A DNA stretch of 64,000 bases from Promineifilum sp. (GTDB lineage: Bacteria; Chloroflexota; Anaerolineae; Promineifilales; Promineifilaceae): assembly GCA_020634335.1 (NCBI GenBank), contig JACKBY010000006.1, positions 133,784-197,783 of the forward strand, in the 5' to 3' direction. Both the position numbers and the translations under genes were made by a program. Under the pieces are notes generated by a model, which did not search any database, was not told where the DNA came from, and worked only from the letters and a program-made list of their open reading frames with translations. Shown one piece after another: positions 17,047 to 26,103 of the stretch (the stretch's first letter is position 1; every line of letters begins with the position of its first letter).

Positions 17047-18126
17047 ATGTTGCCGCCATCCGCTGCGGATGACGATTCCCTACGGATCATCTACAATCGG
17101 CTCATGATCGATCCCGCAGATGCCGAACCCAGCCCCGACCGGGACAATCTCACCCGCCGGCGACTGATGACGCTCCTCAAGGTGGGCGTCACTATCGCAG
17201 GGCTGACGCTGGTGCTTAGATCGCTGGACCTAAGGGCGATCCTGACGATCATCGGTGATGTCAACTGGAGTTGGGTGGCAGTCGGCGCCGTGCTGATGAT
17301 GCTTAGTCTGGTGGTCAGGGCTTATCGCTGGCACTTGCTGCTGCGCGGCAGCAACTCCACCATTCGGTTCGGGCGCCTGTTGGCTCTCTATCTCATTGGC
17401 AGCTTTTTCAATGCTTTTTTGCCATCCGGGCTGGGGGGGGACGTGGTGCGCGCCGCCGAAGCTGCCCAGGATGTTGACGCCGACGTCGCCGTCGGTACGG
17501 TGCTGGTCGACCGCCTCACTGGCCTGATGGCTCTTTTCGCCATGGCATTGCTAGTTTTACCCTTTAGACCGGCCGGCTTCCCCGACCGCCTCACCGTGAC
17601 CATTGCCGCCATCTCCCTGGCCGGCCTGCTCTTTGGATTTACCCTGATCGACGGTCGTCTCTTTCACCGGCTCATCCGTATACTGCCGATCAGAATAATA
17701 ACGCTGGGCGACGGGTTCCTGGAGCGTCTGGCAGTCGCCATTCAAAATTGTGGCGGCAAGACGCTGGCCGGCGCGTTGCTGGTGTCGGTTTTGTTCAATC
17801 TGATGCAGGTCAGTTGGTGGGCCGCCACCGGCCGGGCCCTGCATCTCGCCGTCCCGTTTAGTTACTTCCTGCTGATTGTGCCCATCATGGCCCTGGCTCT
17901 TCTGGTCCCTTCCATCGGAGGCCTCGGCGTACGCGAGAATTTGGCCCCGCTGCTATTCGGTGGCGCGGGAATAACCCCGGAGCAAGCCGTTGCCCTGACG
18001 CTGCTGGTATTTGGGCTGGAGCGTGTAGCCAGCCTGCTCGGCGCGCCGGTCTATCTATCCACCTCGCTGCGGCGCAACCGCGAACAAAAGCAATTGGATG
18101 AGGCCGTTGCGCCGCAAAACCACTAA
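17047..18126 (+). CDS. Lysylphosphatidylglycerol synthase TM-type (UPF0104) membrane protein
   Basis: This 359-residue integral membrane protein has about eight hydrophobic segments and the family hallmark FNAFLPSGLGGDVVRA (residues ~118-133), followed by GTVLVDRLTGL. These are typical of the flippase-like LPG_synthase_TM domain. The catalytic aminoacyl-transferase domain of MprF is absent, as in most UPF0104 proteins. AAGGTGA precedes ATG 17047. It is divergent from the glycosyltransferase operon, and such proteins are often encoded next to lipid-linked sugar transferases, so a role in lipid or glycolipid handling is plausible. Confidence 0.8.
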   Translation: MLPPSAADDDSLRIIYNRLMIDPADAEPSPDRDNLTRRRLMTLLKVGVTIAGLTLVLRSLDLRAILTIIGDVNWSWVAVGAVLMMLSLVVRAYRWHLLLRGSNSTIRFGRLLALYLIGSFFNAFLPSGLGGDVVRAAEAAQDVDADVAVGTVLVDRLTGLMALFAMALLVLPFRPAGFPDRLTVTIAAISLAGLLFGFTLIDGRLFHRLIRILPIRIITLGDGFLERLAVAIQNCGGKTLAGALLVSVLFNLMQVSWWAATGRALHLAVPFSYFLLIVPIMALALLVPSIGGLGVRENLAPLLFGGAGITPEQAVALTLLVFGLERVASLLGAPVYLSTSLRRNREQKQLDEAVAPQNH

Positions 18127-18181
18127 CCCGCAGACAAGTCGTCACGTCATGAACGCAGATATGCCGGTGACCCTTTCCGGC

Positions 18182-19378
18182 TTAAGGTGTTGTTTCTTCT
18201 TTGATAGTCTCCACTTCAGGCAGGAACGTAATCTCCAGGAAACCATCACGCAAGCGGCCGCCGCCGGCTCGCCGTTTGGCCAGAACGGCCGGAAGAATCA
18301 TCTCGCGCTTGAAATTGCCGATGGTTATGAATAGTTCATCGCCCCGTTTGCGCAGTCGAACGTCATCTTTGCCGATAAAAGGAATGGGCAACCGCAGCGT
18401 ATATCCGCCATCACCGGAATCGACGATCTCCTGAACAATACCGCGATAGAATATCTCGCCCGGATCGCTACCGCCAAAACAGTCGGCGGCCAATTGCGCC
18501 AGCGCTTCGAACCCCACCACTTCGTGGGAATAATAAGGCGCGTACCAGATCGGCAACGGCCGAAAGTTATTCTCGATCATCTCGATGTACTTGGTCTGGA
18601 TGGCGCGCCGCTGCCGGTAAAACTCGCTGTTGTCGACTGATTCGGGCAGGATACGATTGATGATCACGCTATCGACTGGATAGTTGAACAAGCCAAGATA
18701 ACTGACAGCCCGTTCCGCCTCGCGCATCACCATCTTTTCCGGTTGGAGCACGACCCGATAGCTACTGACAGTCGGGTCGCTCAGCGTCTTCCGCAGGTCG
18801 GCCGTCGCCGCATCCAGATTGCTAATCGCCTCCAGCAGTTCGGACGGTCCCTGGAGCAACTTGCCGGCAAATGGCTTGAGAACGCGCATCATGACGGCCG
18901 ACTCAAGCTTGCTAATATGACCCGCATACCAGCGAAAGGTATCGGGCATCGTCAACAGACGAATCGTCTCCCCGGTCGGCGCGGCGTCGATAATTACCCG
19001 ATCGAATTCGCGTTCCTTGGCTTGTCTATTGATGTGGAGCAGGCTAACGATTTCGTCCATGCCCGGAAAAGCGGACAGCTCATCGGCAACGACGTTGTTG
19101 ATCCCTGGCCCGCTGATTGTACTGGACACGAATGACTGAATCGTGCCCCAGTAGTTATGAATATCGGCAACCACGCTAATTTCCTGCGCCCACAGGTTCT
19201 CAGCGATTTGAGTAGGTACAGCAGTTAACGGGATGTCCAGCGAATCCGCCAGACTATGGGCAATATCGGTACTCGCTACCAGTGTCTTGTAACCCAGTTG
19301 CGCGCTGCGCAAGGCGGTGGCGGCGGCCACCGTGGTCTTGCCGACTCCACCTTTCCCCAGATATAAAATAATCCGCAT
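18182..19378 (-). CDS. ArsA/Get3-family ATPase with C-terminal HSP20-like domain
   Basis: This 398-residue soluble ATPase has the deviant Walker A GKGGVGKTT at residues 9-17, a switch I Asp in STDIAHS, and IIDAAPTGETIRLL as the switch II region. The last ~80 residues (from about 315) form a small beta-domain ending in RRAGGGRLRDGFLEITFLPE, matching the ArsA_HSP20-like extension of non-arsenic ArsA homologues. There are no ars genes nearby, so an arsenite-pump role is unlikely; a chaperone or targeting function is more probable. AAGGAG precedes ATG 19378. It lies 18 bp downstream of the TGS-uridine kinase gene, so they are likely cotranscribed. Confidence 0.85.
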   Translation of the reverse strand: MRIILYLGKGGVGKTTVAAATALRSAQLGYKTLVASTDIAHSLADSLDIPLTAVPTQIAENLWAQEISVVADIHNYWGTIQSFVSSTISGPGINNVVADELSAFPGMDEIVSLLHINRQAKEREFDRVIIDAAPTGETIRLLTMPDTFRWYAGHISKLESAVMMRVLKPFAGKLLQGPSELLEAISNLDAATADLRKTLSDPTVSSYRVVLQPEKMVMREAERAVSYLGLFNYPVDSVIINRILPESVDNSEFYRQRRAIQTKYIEMIENNFRPLPIWYAPYYSHEVVGFEALAQLAADCFGGSDPGEIFYRGIVQEIVDSGDGGYTLRLPIPFIGKDDVRLRKRGDELFITIGNFKREMILPAVLAKRRAGGGRLRDGFLEITFLPEVETIKEETTP

Positions 19379-19396
19379 CGTGAAATTACTCCTTCT

Positions 19397-21151
19397 TCAG
19401 GATATACGTTGGCGTCCCTGTTCAGTTGCATACCAGTGACTGGGCAGGAATGTTTCCAGGATAGAACCGCCGATGAACTCGCGCAGCAGGGAATCACTGG
19501 CAACAAATTGCAAATCCGCGGGCGACATCGGCTCAAACCACTGCAGGAAAGCCAGCAATCGGTTTGATTCAAGGCGCTCCATCGTTCCCGATTCGACTTG
19601 CAATAGCAACGGCTCGGCCAACAGCTTCAACGCCGATAGTTCGTAAACCAGTGCGGAGTTGAAAAACACGTCCGCGCTATTCTGAAAAGGAAAGATGTGA
19701 TTCTTCTCACCCCGCCGGACGCTACTCCAGCGCGCGATGGTCTGCGAAGCCGAGTAACCGCGGTGCGATGCATCGCGGACAATACGCCTGAGCAACCTTG
19801 TATCCGTCGTAGGTACACGGTTATGCTTGTCCAGGTTGAGCTGGGTAAAGGCAGAAATGAATATGCGAAATGTGGACGAGGCAGGCAGATTGGCTGTCAG
19901 TCTGGGGTTCAATCCGTGGATGCCCTCCACAACGACGACGTGATCCTTGCCAATCTGCAAAGGCGAACCTTGCTCCCGTAACCCGGTCTTGAAGTTGTAA
20001 CGCGGCAAGACGACTTCTTCGCCGGCCATCAAGCGCCGCATGTGGTCCTGGAACAGGGCGATGTCAACGGCTTCGAGCGACTCGAAATCGTAATTACCGT
20101 TCGCATCCTGCGGCGTATCCTGGCGATTGACGAAATAATCATCGAGGCTGATAATGACCGGATAGATGCCCTGGGCCATCACTTGCAGAGCCAAACGCTT
20201 GGCAAAGGTGGTTTTTCCGGCCGAGGTTGGCCCCGAAATAGTGACAAGGCGCGCCGCCGGCCGGCGATTGGCGATAGTGCGAGCAATGCTGGCTAACTGA
20301 CGCTCGTGCAGCGCTTCAGCCACCAGAATAACTTCTCTGCTGCGGCCGTTGGCGATAGCATCGTTCAGGGCCGTCACGTTGCCGACGCCCATAATCGTCA
20401 GCCAATCCTTGTAGGTCTGGAACAATTGCGCCAGCGTCGGCTCGTCCTCGAACGGTTGAAGCACGTGGGGCCAGCTTCGGCGCGGAAACTGCAAGATAAA
20501 CCCGTTGTTGTAGTGGCACAAATCGAACAGGTCGAGATAACGCGTGTGGGGGACCATAAAACCGTGAAAATAATCACGCACACCATTCAGTTCGTAGAGC
20601 GTGAGATACGCCTTGCGCCGCCGGGCAAAAAGGTCGGCCTTTTCCTGATCGCCCTGCTCCTTGAAAAAGGCCAGAGCCTCCTCCAGCGGCATGCGAATAT
20701 TGTCGATAGGCAGATCGGCTTCAACCAGCTCGCGCATGCGCTGGTGTAAAGCTTTCAATTCATCATCGGTCAAGCGGCGGCCATCGTCTCGCTCGCAATA
20801 GTAACCGCCGAAGGGCATCGAATGGAGAATGGTGATCACCTGATCAGGCAAAACCTCGGCCGCCGCGACGATCATCAGAAAGCTCAACGAGCGCCGGTAG
20901 ATGCGCGCGCCATCGTTGGTGGCCGTCGTCACCGGAATTAAATCGGCATCTTCCTGCAAGGGGAAACACAACTCCCGCAGGTGACCGTTCATGAGCGAGG
21001 CGACGACGCGCTCCTCCTGGGGCAGATCGGCCGCCAGGACGAACTGCTCGATGGGCGTTCCTCGCGGCCCCTCGAACACGCGACCGTCGGGAAACCGCGC
21101 CTGAACGGTTGGCCGCAACTGAGTCAAATAAACTTCTGGTGTTTGGTCCAT
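19397..21151 (-). CDS. TGS-SAD-uridine kinase fusion (nucleoside kinase)
   Basis: This 584-residue protein begins with a TGS-like domain (about residues 14-75), followed by a segment like the ThrRS/AlaRS second additional domain (MPFGGYYCERDDGRRLTDDE). A uridine/cytidine kinase P-loop domain starts near residue 300, with Walker A GPTSAGKTTFAK, ISLDDYFVNR and VVEGIHGLNP. This domain order is known in several bacterial lineages. The kinase part should phosphorylate uridine or a related nucleoside. The N-terminal tRNA-synthetase-like half suggests RNA or nucleotide sensing, but its role is unknown. No clear Shine-Dalgarno sequence is seen. It is followed directly by the ArsA-like gene. Confidence 0.85.
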   Translation of the reverse strand: MDQTPEVYLTQLRPTVQARFPDGRVFEGPRGTPIEQFVLAADLPQEERVVASLMNGHLRELCFPLQEDADLIPVTTATNDGARIYRRSLSFLMIVAAAEVLPDQVITILHSMPFGGYYCERDDGRRLTDDELKALHQRMRELVEADLPIDNIRMPLEEALAFFKEQGDQEKADLFARRRKAYLTLYELNGVRDYFHGFMVPHTRYLDLFDLCHYNNGFILQFPRRSWPHVLQPFEDEPTLAQLFQTYKDWLTIMGVGNVTALNDAIANGRSREVILVAEALHERQLASIARTIANRRPAARLVTISGPTSAGKTTFAKRLALQVMAQGIYPVIISLDDYFVNRQDTPQDANGNYDFESLEAVDIALFQDHMRRLMAGEEVVLPRYNFKTGLREQGSPLQIGKDHVVVVEGIHGLNPRLTANLPASSTFRIFISAFTQLNLDKHNRVPTTDTRLLRRIVRDASHRGYSASQTIARWSSVRRGEKNHIFPFQNSADVFFNSALVYELSALKLLAEPLLLQVESGTMERLESNRLLAFLQWFEPMSPADLQFVASDSLLREFIGGSILETFLPSHWYATEQGRQRIS

Positions 21152-21220
21152 ATTCGTAAAAACCAGCTAACGGCCTGAGCGCCGTATTGATCCCCTACTG
21201 CGTTTACCTTTTCCAAAAAA

Positions 21221-22171
21221 TCACCGGCCCGAGGTGGGGCAATCTGAAGGCGCGTACCACCGCGTCATTAACTGCCCGCGCAGGCGGCTCAGACTAGGCA
21301 GACAGGCAAGCAGGACACGGGGGTTTCCGTATGGGCTACGTGCTGATTTTTCCCCTAGTCTGGCCCGGAGAGGCCCTTCAAGCTGGTCGCTGACCCCCGC
21401 CTGTTCATCAGGAGCATACTCTGAAAGCCCGAGCGGCACCACATACCCGCGAACAAAAAAGACGCGACCGTCCTGATTGGCAAATGCATAAACGGTGTGC
21501 TCGGCAAAGGTTTGCGCCTCGTTGATAGGCCGGTTACCCAGAATTAATACGGAGTCGGCCGGCACGTTGCCGGCGCGAATCTCGACGGCCAGTGTCCAGG
21601 AGTTAGCCATTTGGGGCGAGAGACCGTCGCGGACGATCAGGGCGCGCGCGTAGCTGTCCAGGACGCTCGCCGCATACGCTTGCGGCGAGAGATTGTTCAC
21701 ATGTGACCAGCCCCCATTGTAGGCAGCCAGGGCCAGGAACAGATCGCCGCCCGTTTGTTGCACAACGTAGGACAATATCGCCATTCCCCAGCGCAGGTTA
21801 TTGGGTGGCGTCGCCATCACCCCGGACGAGGCCATTCCGCCCCCGTCCCCAATACCGGGGGAAAACCCCATCAAGGGCGCTGCGCCGCCTGCGTTCCCTG
21901 CCTGGTTGTTCGCCGGAGACTCGTGCAGGATGACAGCCGCAACAAAATCCGGATGAAAACCATAAGCCTCAGACAGGACAACGATATAGTCGCCCCATTG
22001 CTGAATTTCCGGCCCCCAATAGGGCGATAACGATGGAACATTTCCGGCCGCCCGGTATGACGTGTTTGCCAGCAAAGCAAGTGCAGAGTGGGCGTTGACC
22101 ACAGCGACAGACGTCATGCTGAGCAAGCACGTGGCAATCACTAAACCGGCGGCTAGGGGGTATCGGCTCAT
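21221..22171 (-). CDS. Secreted lytic-transglycosylase-like (SLT-fold) protein
   Basis: This 316-residue protein has a signal peptide (LAAGLVIATCLLSMTSVAVVNAHS). An SLT-like domain follows: SEAYGFHPDFVAAVILHES supplies the likely catalytic Glu in the expected helix, and ALAAYNGG is the typical downstream motif. The family cleaves peptidoglycan glycosidic bonds. The C-terminal ~110 residues (PINEAQTFAEHTVYAF ...) match nothing I recognise. It lies between a hypothetical gene and the TGS kinase in a minus-strand run. It could assist cell-wall remodelling during growth or surface assembly. Confidence 0.7.
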   Translation of the reverse strand: MSRYPLAAGLVIATCLLSMTSVAVVNAHSALALLANTSYRAAGNVPSLSPYWGPEIQQWGDYIVVLSEAYGFHPDFVAAVILHESPANNQAGNAGGAAPLMGFSPGIGDGGGMASSGVMATPPNNLRWGMAILSYVVQQTGGDLFLALAAYNGGWSHVNNLSPQAYAASVLDSYARALIVRDGLSPQMANSWTLAVEIRAGNVPADSVLILGNRPINEAQTFAEHTVYAFANQDGRVFFVRGYVVPLGLSEYAPDEQAGVSDQLEGPLRARLGEKSARSPYGNPRVLLACLPSLSRLRGQLMTRWYAPSDCPTSGR

Positions 22172-22199
22172 CCGCGTATTCCATCAAGCGCGCACACAC

Positions 22200-22682
22200 T
22201 TACTCCGGCCCGGCACGCCGCCATTCGACCTGGGCGCTTCGCAACCGTCCACCAACCCAACCCGGCGGCGGTGCCGGTTCCGGGGAGCCTGCTTCCTCAT
22301 CAACGACTACGATGGCCTGGAGGAGGGTTCCGGACGAATCAGGCGCATCATCGGCCTCAAAAACGTACACAGGATATGGGGCGAATAACTCCAGATCTCG
22401 CAGGAAGCACTGTACCGCTTGACCCGACGGCGACTTACCGAAAATCTCGGCCCGAGGAAAGTGCAAGCCGTTCTCTTTGATCCAGTCATAGACCCGCAAT
22501 TGCGCGATCTCGTTGCCCCAATCATCGAGCAACACCGACGGCAAGACGTGGTGGCCCGGCCCCTGAGTGACTAACGCATAGGCCAGGTAAACGTGGTTGC
22601 CGGCATCCTCGGCATCCAGGCGAAGCGTCGTGCTGTCCGCCTCACCCACCAGCCGGCCATAAACCAGTTCTTTAATGATCAT
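22200..22682 (-). CDS. Hypothetical protein, 160 residues
   Basis: ATG 22682 begins MIIKELVYGRLVGEADS; an upstream in-frame start at 22724 would add 14 basic residues and is less likely. The protein is mixed alpha/beta, has no signal peptide or membrane segment, and ends in a proline-rich tail (EPAPPPGWVGG). I do not recognise the family. It is first in a minus-strand run with the transglycosylase-like gene 28 bp downstream and is divergent from the TPR gene operon. Confidence 0.55.
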   Translation of the reverse strand: MIIKELVYGRLVGEADSTTLRLDAEDAGNHVYLAYALVTQGPGHHVLPSVLLDDWGNEIAQLRVYDWIKENGLHFPRAEIFGKSPSGQAVQCFLRDLELFAPYPVYVFEADDAPDSSGTLLQAIVVVDEEAGSPEPAPPPGWVGGRLRSAQVEWRRAGPE

Positions 22683-22797
22683 GCGTGCTGAATATCCCCT
22701 TCGCCTGAAGACCAGGCTACCCAATCATCTCGTGTCGGAAGATCACAATAGCACAACTAGTGTATCCAGACGATCTGGCAATTACAAACCACATCTC

Positions 22798-22826
22798 TTG
22801 CCCGTTCATCGAGCGGGGTCTATTAT
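22798..22826 (+). promoter_or_regulatory. Putative promoter of the TPR-dehydrogenase-carboxyltransferase operon
   Basis: TTGCCC (22798-22803), a 17-bp spacer and TATTAT (22821-22826) lie 50 bp upstream of the first gene of the plus-strand operon. A sequence match only. Confidence 0.5.
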
Positions 22827-22876
22827 TGAACGCCATAGCGACGACGCTTCCAACTGGCAAATAGAAACGAGGAACT

Positions 22877-23413
22877 ATGAACGACGATTCAATTGACGGC
22901 GACCGCTTGGATGATGAGACGGACGTTATGGAGGCTATCGAACAGGCGCGCGTTTTAAGACGGGACGACGAGCTTGAAGCATCGCAAAATCTACTCCTCG
23001 ATCTGCTCGACCGGCAACCAAGCCATCCGCTCGTCCTGTTCGAGGTCGGCGGTTCCTACGATGTGATGGGCGAGGAAGAAATGGCTATCCCCTATTATCG
23101 CCAAGCCATTGGGGCAGGGCTCGAAGGGGATGACCTGCAGGAATGCCTCGTCTGTCTGGGCAGTACTCTGCGGGTTGTGGGCGAATATGAAGATGCTGTA
23201 TCTATTCTGGAGCAAGCCGTCGAGGAGTACCCCGAGCGTAACAGCGGCCGCGCATTTTTGGCTCTGGCTTACTACAGTAATAGTGAATACGAAAAATCGG
23301 TCAGCACTCTGTTGTCGCTACTGCTGGAGACCTCCACCGATCAGGATATTCTCGCCTATGCCGACGCGCTCGAATACTATCGCGACGATCTCGATGAAGC
23401 TGTAAACGGTTGA
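22877..23413 (+). CDS. Tetratricopeptide-repeat protein
   Basis: This acidic 178-residue cytosolic protein has three or four TPR-like helical pairs between about residues 25 and 165 (for example LVLFEVGGSYDVMGEEEMAIPYYRQAI and VCLGSTLRVVGEYEDAVSILEQAV). It probably acts as a protein-interaction scaffold; no enzyme motif is seen. AGGAACT precedes the ATG. Its stop lies 1 bp before the ATG of the alcohol-dehydrogenase-like gene, so the two are translationally linked. Confidence 0.75.
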   Translation: MNDDSIDGDRLDDETDVMEAIEQARVLRRDDELEASQNLLLDLLDRQPSHPLVLFEVGGSYDVMGEEEMAIPYYRQAIGAGLEGDDLQECLVCLGSTLRVVGEYEDAVSILEQAVEEYPERNSGRAFLALAYYSNSEYEKSVSTLLSLLLETSTDQDILAYADALEYYRDDLDEAVNG

Positions 23414-23414
23414 G

Positions 23415-24452
23415 ATGAAAGCCCTCGTCTTCGACAGGCATGGCGACCTCGACAATGTCCGGTTGATGGACAGGCCGGTACCCATCCCCGGCTCCGGAGA
23501 GGTATTGGTCGAGATACATGCGGCTGCTCTCAATCGACTGGACCTCTGGGTGCTGGAGGGGTGGCCCGGACTCCATCTCAAGCTGCCCCACATCATGGGC
23601 AGCGACGGTGCAGGCATCATTGTCGGGGTTGGCGATGGAGTCGGCCGCTTCAAGCAGGGCGACCGCGTTGCCATTAACCCAACTATTTGCAACGATCCCG
23701 CCGATCACTTTGCACGCCTCGGCTATGACAACATGTGCGACGACTACGCTTTGTTCGGAGAGCACGTGGACGGATTTTATGCCGACTATGCGGTTGTGCC
23801 GCAACGGAATCTGCTGGCCCTACCGGGCCCCGTGCCTTTCGAGACGGCCGCCGCCGCCTCGCTCGTATTCGTTACGGCCTGGCACTCGCTCATTACCCGT
23901 GGCAACTTGCGTCCGGGCGAGTCCGTGCTGATCGTTGGCGCCGGGGGCGGGGTGAACACGGCCGCCATCCAAATCGCCCATCTGGTCGGGGCGGGGCCGA
24001 TCCTGGTGGTTGGGTCGTCGGCAACCAAGTTGGCCCTGGCCCATGAGTTGGGCGCCGACGCGGTCATCAACCGTCACGAAGTGGACTGGAGCCGGGAAGT
24101 TTATCAGTTGACGAACAAACGAGGCGTGGACGTTGTCGTCGACAACGTTGGGGCGGCCACGTTTCAGAAGTCGCTGCGGGCCTTGCGGCGCGGCGGCCGA
24201 TTGCTGACGGTCGGTAATTCGAGTGGCCCCCGTTTCGAGATCGATAACCGCTATCTGTTCGGCAAACACCTGACAATTATCGGCAGCACGATGGGTACAA
24301 CCCTTGACTATGAACGGGTAATGGGTCTCGTATTCAAAGGCCGGCTTAGGCCGGTGATCGATACCGTTTACCCTCTCGATCAAGGCTCCATCGCGCTGCG
24401 CCGGCTACAGGACGGTGACGTCATCGGCAAATTGGTGCTGCGCATTCGCTAG
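23415..24452 (+). CDS. MDR-family zinc-type alcohol dehydrogenase / quinone oxidoreductase
   Basis: This 345-residue medium-chain dehydrogenase/reductase has a GroES-like N-terminal domain (GSDGAGIIVGVGDGV). The central region carries a degenerate Cys pattern (CNDPADHF...NMCDDY) where the structural zinc lobe sits. The Rossmann domain has VGAGGGVNTAAIQIA, and the NADPH-side motif includes GSSATK. The loss of some zinc ligands and the neighbouring acyl-CoA carboxyltransferase make an enoyl- or quinone-reductase role as likely as alcohol oxidation. It is second gene of the operon, 9 bp before the carboxyltransferase. Confidence 0.8.
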   Translation: MKALVFDRHGDLDNVRLMDRPVPIPGSGEVLVEIHAAALNRLDLWVLEGWPGLHLKLPHIMGSDGAGIIVGVGDGVGRFKQGDRVAINPTICNDPADHFARLGYDNMCDDYALFGEHVDGFYADYAVVPQRNLLALPGPVPFETAAAASLVFVTAWHSLITRGNLRPGESVLIVGAGGGVNTAAIQIAHLVGAGPILVVGSSATKLALAHELGADAVINRHEVDWSREVYQLTNKRGVDVVVDNVGAATFQKSLRALRRGGRLLTVGNSSGPRFEIDNRYLFGKHLTIIGSTMGTTLDYERVMGLVFKGRLRPVIDTVYPLDQGSIALRRLQDGDVIGKLVLRIR

Positions 24453-24461
24453 GAGATCGGC

Positions 24462-26096
24462 ATGGCGGAACTCGGAAGTCGTATCAACCCCAATAGCGCG
24501 GATTTCAAGGCTAACTATGCGGTCAATAAGTCGTTGGCTCAACAGCTCCATGACCGCCAACTACACGCCGCCGCCGATCGGCCGGCGCGTGTCATCGATC
24601 TGCAGCGCCAGCGCGGCAAGTTGCTGGCGCGCGAGCGCATCGAGGCGCTATTGGACGCGGGCAGCCCTTTTCTGGAACTGTCGCCGCTGGCCGCGTGGGA
24701 TATGTACGATGGTGAGGCGCCGGGCGCGGGGATCGTCACCGGTATCGGTCGCGTTGCCGGCGTCGATTGCATGATCATCGCCAATGACCCCACGGTTAAG
24801 GGAGGAACCTATTTTCCGGAAACGGTCAAAAAACATCTGCGCGCCCAAGCAATTGCCGAGGAAAACCGTCTGACCACGATTTACCTGGTCGATTCGGGCG
24901 GTGCTTTTCTGCACCTTCAAGCCGACGTCTTCCCGGATCGTGAGCACTTTGGCCGCATATTTTTCAATATTGCCCGTATGTCGGCCGCGGGCATCACGCA
25001 GATCGCCGCGGTCCTCGGTTCATGCACGGCAGGCGGGGCCTACATTCCGGCCATGGCTGACGAAACGGTCATCGTGAAGGGCAATGGCACGATATTCCTG
25101 GCTGGCCCGCCACTCGTGAAAGCGGCCACGGGCGAGGAAGTGACGTCTGAAGAGTTGGGCGGCGGCGATGTCCACACTCGCCTGAGCGGTGTCGCCGATC
25201 ATTTCGCCGAAAGCGAGCCGGAAGCCCTGGAGAAAGTGCGCGAAATCGTCAGCCATCTGCAGCCGGGCCTGGCTCTCCGACCACCAACCATCGCCTTTGC
25301 TCGTCAAGCGCCGGAGGAGCCACTCTACCCGGCCGATGAGCTGTATGGTATCATCCCCGCCGATGCCCGCCAGACCTATGACGTGCGCGAAATTATTGCC
25401 CGGCTGGTCGATGGCTCCCGATTGAACGAGTTCAAAACTCGATTTGGGCCGACAATCGTGTGCGGTTTCGCCTACATCATGGGCATTCCCGTAGGCATCG
25501 TCGCCAATAACGGTCTGCTTTTCAGCGAATCGGCTCTCAAGGCGACACACTTCATTCAACTGTGCGGCCAGCGGGGCACGCCGCTCCTGTTCCTGCAAAA
25601 TATCGCCGGGTTCATGGTCGGCAAACAGTATGAGAATGAAGGTATCGCCAAACACGGCGCCAAGATGGTGATGGCCGTGAGCAACGTGAACGTCCCACGT
25701 ATCACCTTGCTCCATGGCGTCAGCCACGGCGCGGGCAATTACGGCATGAGCGGCCGCGCCTATGATCCCCGCTTCCTCTTTTCTTGGCCCAATAGCCGCA
25801 TCAGCGTCATGAGCGGCGACTCGGCCGCCGACACCCTATGGATGGTCGGCAAGAAACAGGTGTTCCACCAACTGGATGACCCGACCGAAAGCGAGATACG
25901 CCTCGCGGAAGAAAAATTCAAGCGCCCGATCCTGGAGCAGTACGACCGCGAAAGTGATCCCTACTTCGCCACGGCGCGATTGTGGGACGACGGCATACTC
26001 GACCCAGCCGCGACCCGCACCGCACTGGGGCTGGCCTTCGCCACGACGGGCCACGCGCCGCTCCCGCCGGCAGGATACGGCACATTTCGGATGTGA
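24462..26096 (+). CDS. Acyl-CoA carboxylase carboxyltransferase subunit (methylcrotonyl-CoA carboxylase beta-like)
   Basis: This 544-residue carboxyltransferase moves CO2 from carboxybiotin to an acyl-CoA. Typical segments are LVDSGGAFLHLQADVFPD, GSCTAGGAYIPAMADE, LAGPPLVKAATGEEVTSEELGG and, in the second half, QNIAGFMVGKQYENEGIAKHGAKM with HGVSHGAGNYGM. These fit the MccB branch better than PccB. The usual partner, a biotin carboxylase/BCCP subunit, is not encoded in this window, so the subunit must use one encoded elsewhere. GGAGATC precedes ATG 24462. It may act in leucine or isoprenoid degradation; the substrate is inferred. Confidence 0.88.
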   Translation: MAELGSRINPNSADFKANYAVNKSLAQQLHDRQLHAAADRPARVIDLQRQRGKLLARERIEALLDAGSPFLELSPLAAWDMYDGEAPGAGIVTGIGRVAGVDCMIIANDPTVKGGTYFPETVKKHLRAQAIAEENRLTTIYLVDSGGAFLHLQADVFPDREHFGRIFFNIARMSAAGITQIAAVLGSCTAGGAYIPAMADETVIVKGNGTIFLAGPPLVKAATGEEVTSEELGGGDVHTRLSGVADHFAESEPEALEKVREIVSHLQPGLALRPPTIAFARQAPEEPLYPADELYGIIPADARQTYDVREIIARLVDGSRLNEFKTRFGPTIVCGFAYIMGIPVGIVANNGLLFSESALKATHFIQLCGQRGTPLLFLQNIAGFMVGKQYENEGIAKHGAKMVMAVSNVNVPRITLLHGVSHGAGNYGMSGRAYDPRFLFSWPNSRISVMSGDSAADTLWMVGKKQVFHQLDDPTESEIRLAEEKFKRPILEQYDRESDPYFATARLWDDGILDPAATRTALGLAFATTGHAPLPPAGYGTFRM

Positions 26097-26103
26097 GGCA
26101 GCG

